Below, in pieces: positions 57,568 to 64,000 of a stretch of DNA of 64,000 nt. Under the pieces are notes generated by a model. It had not been told where the DNA came from, ran no database searches, and was given only the letters and a program-made list of their open reading frames with translations. How positions within the stretch are numbered: the first letter of the stretch is position 1; each line of letters opens with the position of its first letter. The position numbers and the translations under genes are program-made. Source of the stretch: Labyrinthula sp. Ha (taxonomy: Eukaryota; Sar; Bigyra; Labyrinthulida; Labyrinthulaceae); assembly GCA_015227615.1 (NCBI GenBank), contig JAALGZ010000005.1, positions 1,984,001 to 2,048,000 on the forward strand, written 5' to 3'.

Positions 57568-60500
57568 ATTATGTGGCTGCTTCCAGATTCAAACCTGGAT
57601 GTGTACACTTGCTGGTGGACAAAGACTGGATATCTAGTTCCGAGTGAATTTATGCAGCTTCTTAAGAACTCTTTCTCCAGTAATGTAACATTGATATATA
57701 TATTCTTTCGTTCGCGCTTCGGCTAAGTAAATATCAAAAGAGAAACGCTCGTCCGACGATATTTATATGCTAAGCAGGTAAACAAAAGTTTTTCTAAACT
57801 TGGGCATTCAATATATGGCCCGAATATTTTCCTAATGTTTAAACCTATTTCTAAAAGTAAGAGCAAAGATGTGGTCTAGTCTCTGCAGATTTCTCCGGAA
57901 AAGAAGACCTTTATATCTATAAACCGATTTCCATTTATATTTAGTTGTTTGGTAAGCTAATCTTGTAAAATATTTTATATACAGAGCTCTTCAAAAATTC
58001 GGATTTAATCTTTTTTGTAGAGTTCTAGTTTTAGCAAAACGTGGAACCCTGCCCTCAATTTGCTGTATTAACAGTCTTTCCTAAAAGAATGTAAATATTC
58101 CACTCTATTCTCTGAAGTATATTTTTTATATAATAACTTAGAGCATAGTCATCCGCAATCAAATCCATATGCAAAGAATATGAAAGTTCCTAAATGTCTC
58201 TAAGAACCATGGCATATGATATAATTTTCTCAAACTTTTGTTACCGTGGTATCAATATAGCGTTGTAAGATGAACACAAAATTCGCATAACATGGATATA
58301 TATATCGGCGTATAAATATTTATAAATATGGTTTTGCCAGGTAGTCTAACTTCTGTGTACCTCCAGTAGGAGATGATTGCGTTGTAAGTACAAAAATCGA
58401 GTAACCCATACATGGTATTTCTTGTAGGGGTAAAAAGTTTTCGACCTCGTTGGTAGATTTCTAAACAATCATCTAGATAAAACGTTTTTTTTTCTTCTCT
58501 GTACTGGAAAGGTTTCTTATATTATTATTATTAAGTGATTAATTGACGGTTCCTCCAGAAAATGACCCAATCGAATACTGAGTTTCAATCCTTATACCTT
58601 AGTATTCACTGCATTGATGTTAAAAACCTTGTTTTAGATCTAAGTGCAGAGTAGGTTGTGCTATTGCCTAAAGGTAAATAGTTTCACAATATTTAAAGCA
58701 AATTAAGTTTTTATTTCAGTAGCACACTCTTTTATTTTTTGGTTGCCCGTAACATACTATTCTGTAACTACTACAGAACCCCTGGTTCATAAAACAATGA
58801 AATTAGGGATATTATCCAATCATGGAGATCTTATCAAGATAATTATGGTTTTATGTTTTCATAAATATGTTTTATGGCTAGTCATAAACTAGTGTCATTG
58901 TTTCTTCCTTAAATCAAGCATCAAAGCTAGCTAAGACGAACTTCATCTTCGGTGTGGTTTATAAATAGTTTGATGACAAGTACTTTTACTTAAAAACCCG
59001 TAGAATAATTATAAATCTTCGCAATAAAACACTTATCATATTCAAAAGTAAGATATAATAAATCTTAAGGAATAAATAACGCCACACCGTACAGTTCTAC
59101 AACCAGGTATAATTTTTAGGCAAAAATATGTGCAAAAATTTTACATGGTGTCGGAGTTTGTGAAATTGAAGCCAATGTTTGTACAATCCATAATTGCATT
59201 TGAGTATGCTTTTTGAAAATTGTGTAACCATATGATTTTACGCAGAACAAACAGTCGTATAGGCTCTTGGCAACTTTGAATCAGTTCACATCAAACAAAT
59301 TTTGAAACCATGACTTCATATGTTTCATTGTTTGTACTTGGTCTTTTGTCATATGGTGGTTCTCGCTTTGAAAATTTACCTTTTTTATTGAATTATTCCG
59401 ATCTTTACCCTTTTGAGCAATGTAACAAACGAAACATAACAAGGACTTTCCAACATTTGCTCTAACGAATGACTTTTCAATCACTTTACATTGCTCTTTC
59501 TTATAGAATTAATGAAAATTTGAAAATACAAATGAAACAGCTTGGAACTCCCAATACGAGGGACGTTTAGCTTTAAGCATGAAAAATAATTTTAAACAGC
59601 GTTAAAATAAATAGAAACACGCTGCGAGATGTAAATGCAGAACATTATTGTGCGCCAAGGCTATCCATGGTAAATATTGACTTGCTGTCACCAGGTAAGC
59701 TAAACTTCCTAAGAAGCATATTCTATCTTGTCAATTTGACATCTTGGCACTGCAAGATGTGATTTTTTTTGTACTAAGACTCCCAAAACAAATTTTGATA
59801 CTTTAAATGGGTTTTATTCACCTCTTGTTTTAGAAAGCCAAGAGAGTTACGATGATGAGCCGTATAGTACTCTAAGTGAACAAGAGCTTGAGAAAAAACA
59901 TAAGTTATAATCGACATTGATATGGCTCAAGCAGTTAGAACGAGTTTTAAAATAAATGAGTATTTCTTATATATTCCTATGCATTAGATCTTAAAAAGGC
60001 CCAAGAGTTCATATTACCCCATAATAATCTAAAATAAACTCTAAATAAGAGAAAAAAAGTACAACTTGTACCGATGCTGAATAACTTCAATTTTTATGGC
60101 AATGAGAATAAATTCAGAGAATAGAAACATAGGGTCACCACATATATCAAAATAAACAGGAAAGGTTTGGAATGCCTTCTAAGCGAAGATTAACTAATCA
60201 TCGCCAACACTTTTTTCTAAGAGTGTCAAAGTAATGAAACTCAAGTGCAAATTTTACGTCAGGAATTCAAGCCTAAAGAAGATACCAGATATTTACTCCA
60301 TGTTAACCCAATGTAAATGTATCGAAAGAAATGCGAAATACGTGACACGGGGAGCATTTCGGATTAAATACACATAGCAAAGAGAGATATGTCCGTTGAT
60401 TCATATTTGTGGAAATATCCTAAAATTTTGATCGAAGCAATGCACATCATACAAGATAAATGAGCAAAGTTTAGTACTTCAAGATTCCGGATAACAACCC

Positions 60501-63500
60501 ACCCCTGAAACAATTAAAATAGAAGTTATTGCAACAAGTGAAAAAGGTAATATTGACAACTCTGTTTATAATTTATTTCAAGCACATGAGCATTATGCAG
60601 ATATATTTGCCAGAAATGTCCCAGCTAGCTTGGTAACAAATTTATATCTAAATAAATGTGACATATATCCAATCTAAAAGTGGTTTAAAAGGTTAAGATT
60701 CAAAGTCAAGTACTTTATGAGACAAAAAGAATACAGCAGCCGACTTTCAGGGAAGAATTTAAAGAATTAAACAAAGAGATAAAAACTAGTTCTTTTCTAA
60801 ATCATCATAACTGGTTGAACATCAAAATATGTGAAATCAACCTGAAACTAGGAAAGAATGGTATTAGAGACTAATTTACAGTAATTCAATCATCCATTGG
60901 AAAGAAATGAAATTTAAAAAAAGTAATACTTCGCCAGTGTAATATAGGTGTGTCCAAAGAGGACCCTTAAAATACAGAAAGGATGTGTCGATTTAACGAA
61001 TTAACACTACGACGTCAAGAATACACAAAAAACTTTGTTATTTCCACAAAAGCAATATTCACTGAATTACCCGAGAACTCAGGCCATCAGGAAAGTGAAA
61101 AAATATGTGATATCAATAATACCAAGAATCTTCATCAACTATTTAGAAAAATGACAATAGGCCTCAGGCATGGGAAATATTAATATTATGATGCATAAAC
61201 CAGAAAACCTAGGTAACATATTTTTTGCTAATCTTACTTCATTGAAAGAGCTTAAAACAGTAGTGAAATTATTGATAACTGAAGAAATGAATCTGGTGAG
61301 GCAAAGAAAAGAGTGGTAAAAGGCCTTAAGTAATAAAAGAATACGTTCTATGACTAATGTACACACTTTTATTAATTGCCTCAGCACTTGAGCAACACCA
61401 AATTATGAAATTTCTTTAGCCAACATACCTATGCTCTGCAAAAAAGATAACTCCTAGGACATTGGGAACTACCAAAACCATATTTCCCTTGATCATATAA
61501 AATATTTAAAAGCATAGTTAAAGCATGCTTAAGACATTTGGTTAAACAAGCAATATGTAATTACCTGGCTATGTTTCGTAAATGAACTCTACCTTATAAG
61601 AATGCAACCGATACCTAGGTTTTCCAAGATACATTAGCAGAATAGAGAGAAGTTGCCTTGTCTAATTATCCAATTTCAGAAGACATTCATTACATGTGCC
61701 TATACTCCTCTCTAAGTTTAATTCCTTGAACCTGATGTTCTTTCTCGCTTATTAAAACGGACATGAGCTTATTTAGTAACGCTAACGTGTAGGTAAAAAT
61801 AAAAAAAGAGTAGAGCAACTTACGTTATTCGTGAGATATTCGAAGAAGATTCATTGAGATCAATGTTCTTTAACATAGTTGTGGTTGTTTTTCTACCGAG
61901 AGTTAAAAATATTATAAATACTAAGATAAAAGGGAATTACATTTTAAAATGAATTAGTACACGGAAATGACATGAGTCTTATCCGTGAATATTTTCTCAA
62001 AGAACTAGTTTTAATTGACGAGGTTTAAAAGCTACGCAAAGTCTCTTCACTAAATATAAACGTAAATGTAATCAAACACATGGGGCTGTAAGTCGGAGAG
62101 AACTATGCAAAACTTATCGACCACTCAAGTTAATGAGCTAGTCTAACACATTTTCCGTGAAACATGTGGGAGAAAAGCTGCAAATATTCATAGCTATTAC
62201 AGATATCAAGTTCAGTATCTGGGACCAGGGGCTGTAGGTGCAAAGAATCACAAGAGTATATAATAAAAAATACAAGCTACGAAACTATATATTCTGAATT
62301 TACATACAGTAGCGACTCAACTAAATATCACGCTTAGATATATATCTGAAATAAACATCTTCATTCATCGCGGATTAAAATCAAAACCGATACACTTTTT
62401 TAGAATATTATATATGAAGAATGCAACATGTAATAAATTTCCTGAACTAAATAAACCCAATCATATAAGGTGGCTAGATGAATACGAGGTGGAAGCTACA
62501 CTTGGTTAAAGCAGAAGTACTGGTAACATTGAGCTATCTGTAAGGATTATAGAACTTTGAATTGAATATCACGGCTGTAGCGTTGAGTCAACGCTCTTGC
62601 TGAAATAAATTTTTCATATACCACCCCGATTTGGCTTCTTAGATATCCTAATGGAGAAACAAGACAAATTCATTGTCAGTTCCAGGAACGTAGAAGACAT
62701 ATTGGTTTGATTTCTAGCCCAAAGCTCTAGGACAGTGAGTGATCATATTTCTCCTAGAAAAAGAACTTAACAAACTCTCAGCTACATTACATAATATCCA
62801 CAACCGCTTCTTCGTTCACCACAGACAAGCACAGGTGGAACTATTATATGATACTTGTCTCCACGGCATCCCCTGCACCAACCCATTCCTAGCCTTACTA
62901 GCAAGAGAAAAAATGATCTCTTTGACCAAACGAAAAGAAACCCTCGGATATTGGTATATAGAGCTAGTTTAAATACAAAAAAAACTTTTTTTGAAAAGCT
63001 AGAGTCCTTGAAAATCCTGAAGGTGAAGTTGGATAGTGATAGTGATATATATGTAGCAGTGGAATGCATATAACAGTGATAGAACAGTAAATAGGGTCAC
63101 TACTTGTGTGAAATTATTCAGTTTCTGCTATACATAATTAAAATACATTGGTATCATTGTCTGGAAGCCAATAAATTATTTTTCGCTAGTTGCTGGGGGA
63201 TGTCTCTATCTTTTCTTTAGAGCTTCTTTTTTGTTGTTGATATTTGTATGGAGTTCTAGCAAATAAAGAACCAACCAAGGTTATGTACGGGACCGGTTAA
63301 GATAAAGATTGGTCGATAGCTTATGTTATCATTTCAAAGAATTAGGATAAGAAGATGTCATACAAGAAATTAGAAAAGCATTCAGATTAATTACTTCATA
63401 ATCAGGAATGAACCGTTCTCCAGCAACTTTCTAACATGGGAACTATTAATAGCATGGAATAGGCTGTATTTATATGCTCTGCAAATTAAGCCTTAACGTT

Positions 63501-64000
63501 GAGTAATTCTAGGTTTTCACAAGTGCTAAAGAAGATAAGGTGAATAAATTTAACTCGCTTCACTTTTACTTTGGTTAAATTCTAAATTTCATGAATCCAC
63601 TGACTTTCTATATAGCAGGCAAGATCTTCACGTGTGACCGTGTTTGAAATTATATCTTCATTGCTAGTAAGTCTTAGAAAGTAGTTACATCCTAAAGCTA
63701 GGAGAACACAAGTTTTTATGGCGTAAAGAAAGTAAATTGACTTCTTGCTGGTCGCAAGGTGCCTTGCCCCCTCTACGATAGAAAGCATTTTCTTGCGCTG
63801 ATACTATATAGTTTTGGGCCATTGCCCTAGGAAAGATTGGTGTTAACCCTCCCATTTGATCATGCAATCGTAGTTCCAAGTTTAACCTTTCTGATGATAT
63901 CCGACAAATATGCCCATATACCATGAGTGTAACATATTGCATTAAATTAAAGCCAGAATCTATAATACTTTGCTAGCCTTTGTTCTTTTATCTGTAAGAT
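57568..64000. other. 6.4-kb gene desert at the right edge
   Basis: No intact gene seen. Fragments with protein-like flow but no assignment include 59281-59484 (-), 60700-61180 (+), 62739-63073 (+, locally C-rich) and 63582-63942 (-). The 59281-59484 fragment has CFVC and HHMTKD strings vaguely like a copia gag-protease region. None is convincing. Confidence 0.45.

Noticed and set aside
57560-57680. tRNA-like T-arm (GGTTTGAATCTGG on the minus strand)
   Set aside because: No matching acceptor stem or A box could be found upstream.

Overview
The window is nuclear DNA of an AT-rich, spliceosome-using microbial eukaryote. It reads with the standard genetic code: TAA, TAG and TGA all act as stops. 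Its genes encode eukaryote-only machinery: LSm5, GPN1, a probable APC/C subunit, a Hippo/MST-type kinase, a PTS1-bearing peroxisomal protein and a KDEL-like ER protein. The lineage cannot be fixed from the sequence. The clearest diagnostic trait is intron size. Of 19 introns I could place by frame logic, 18 are 24-32 nt and one is 141 nt. Such sizes recall groups such as Blastocystis relatives or ciliates, but the code is not ciliate and the peroxisomal signal argues against a Blastocystis-like anaerobe.

Layout: genes sit in tight islands, often overlapping in regulation and with 17-130 bp between convergent ends, separated by deserts of 2-7.5 kb. Island 1 (1-3207): GT8 glycosyltransferase (partial), ZIP9-like zinc transporter, SCP2/thiolase-like protein. 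Island 2 (10727-14095): coiled-coil protein, LSm5, FABP/lipocalin-like protein, NAD kinase. Island 3 (17686-21014): an unrecognised protein, a larger unrecognised protein, GPN1. Island 4 (23552-26697): RUS/DUF647 protein and APC4-like subunit. Island 5 (34165-35690): two unrecognised soluble proteins. Island 6 (39280-42695): Hippo/MST-like kinase, Zn2Cys6 regulator, and a small gene of unknown function. Island 7 (46569-50473): proline-rich CAP-domain protein and ATP-grasp ligase. Island 8 (55487-57567): Cys-rich type I membrane protein and prolyl-3-hydroxylase-like dioxygenase with a C-terminal REEL.

The deserts contain no intact gene that I can see. They hold worn coding-like fragments, a few of which resemble Ty3/gypsy, Ty1/copia and Helitron/Pif1 proteins. 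They look like a graveyard of old mobile elements.

Because the introns are so short, ordinary ORF calling splits genes or loses them. LSm5 (11203-11507) and the 42.3-42.7 kb gene became visible only after removal of 28-31 nt introns, and the kinase, NAD kinase, RUS, ATP-grasp and dioxygenase genes become whole only in the same way. No operon-like pathway grouping is apparent; the genes are mixed housekeeping functions, many arranged as divergent or convergent pairs.
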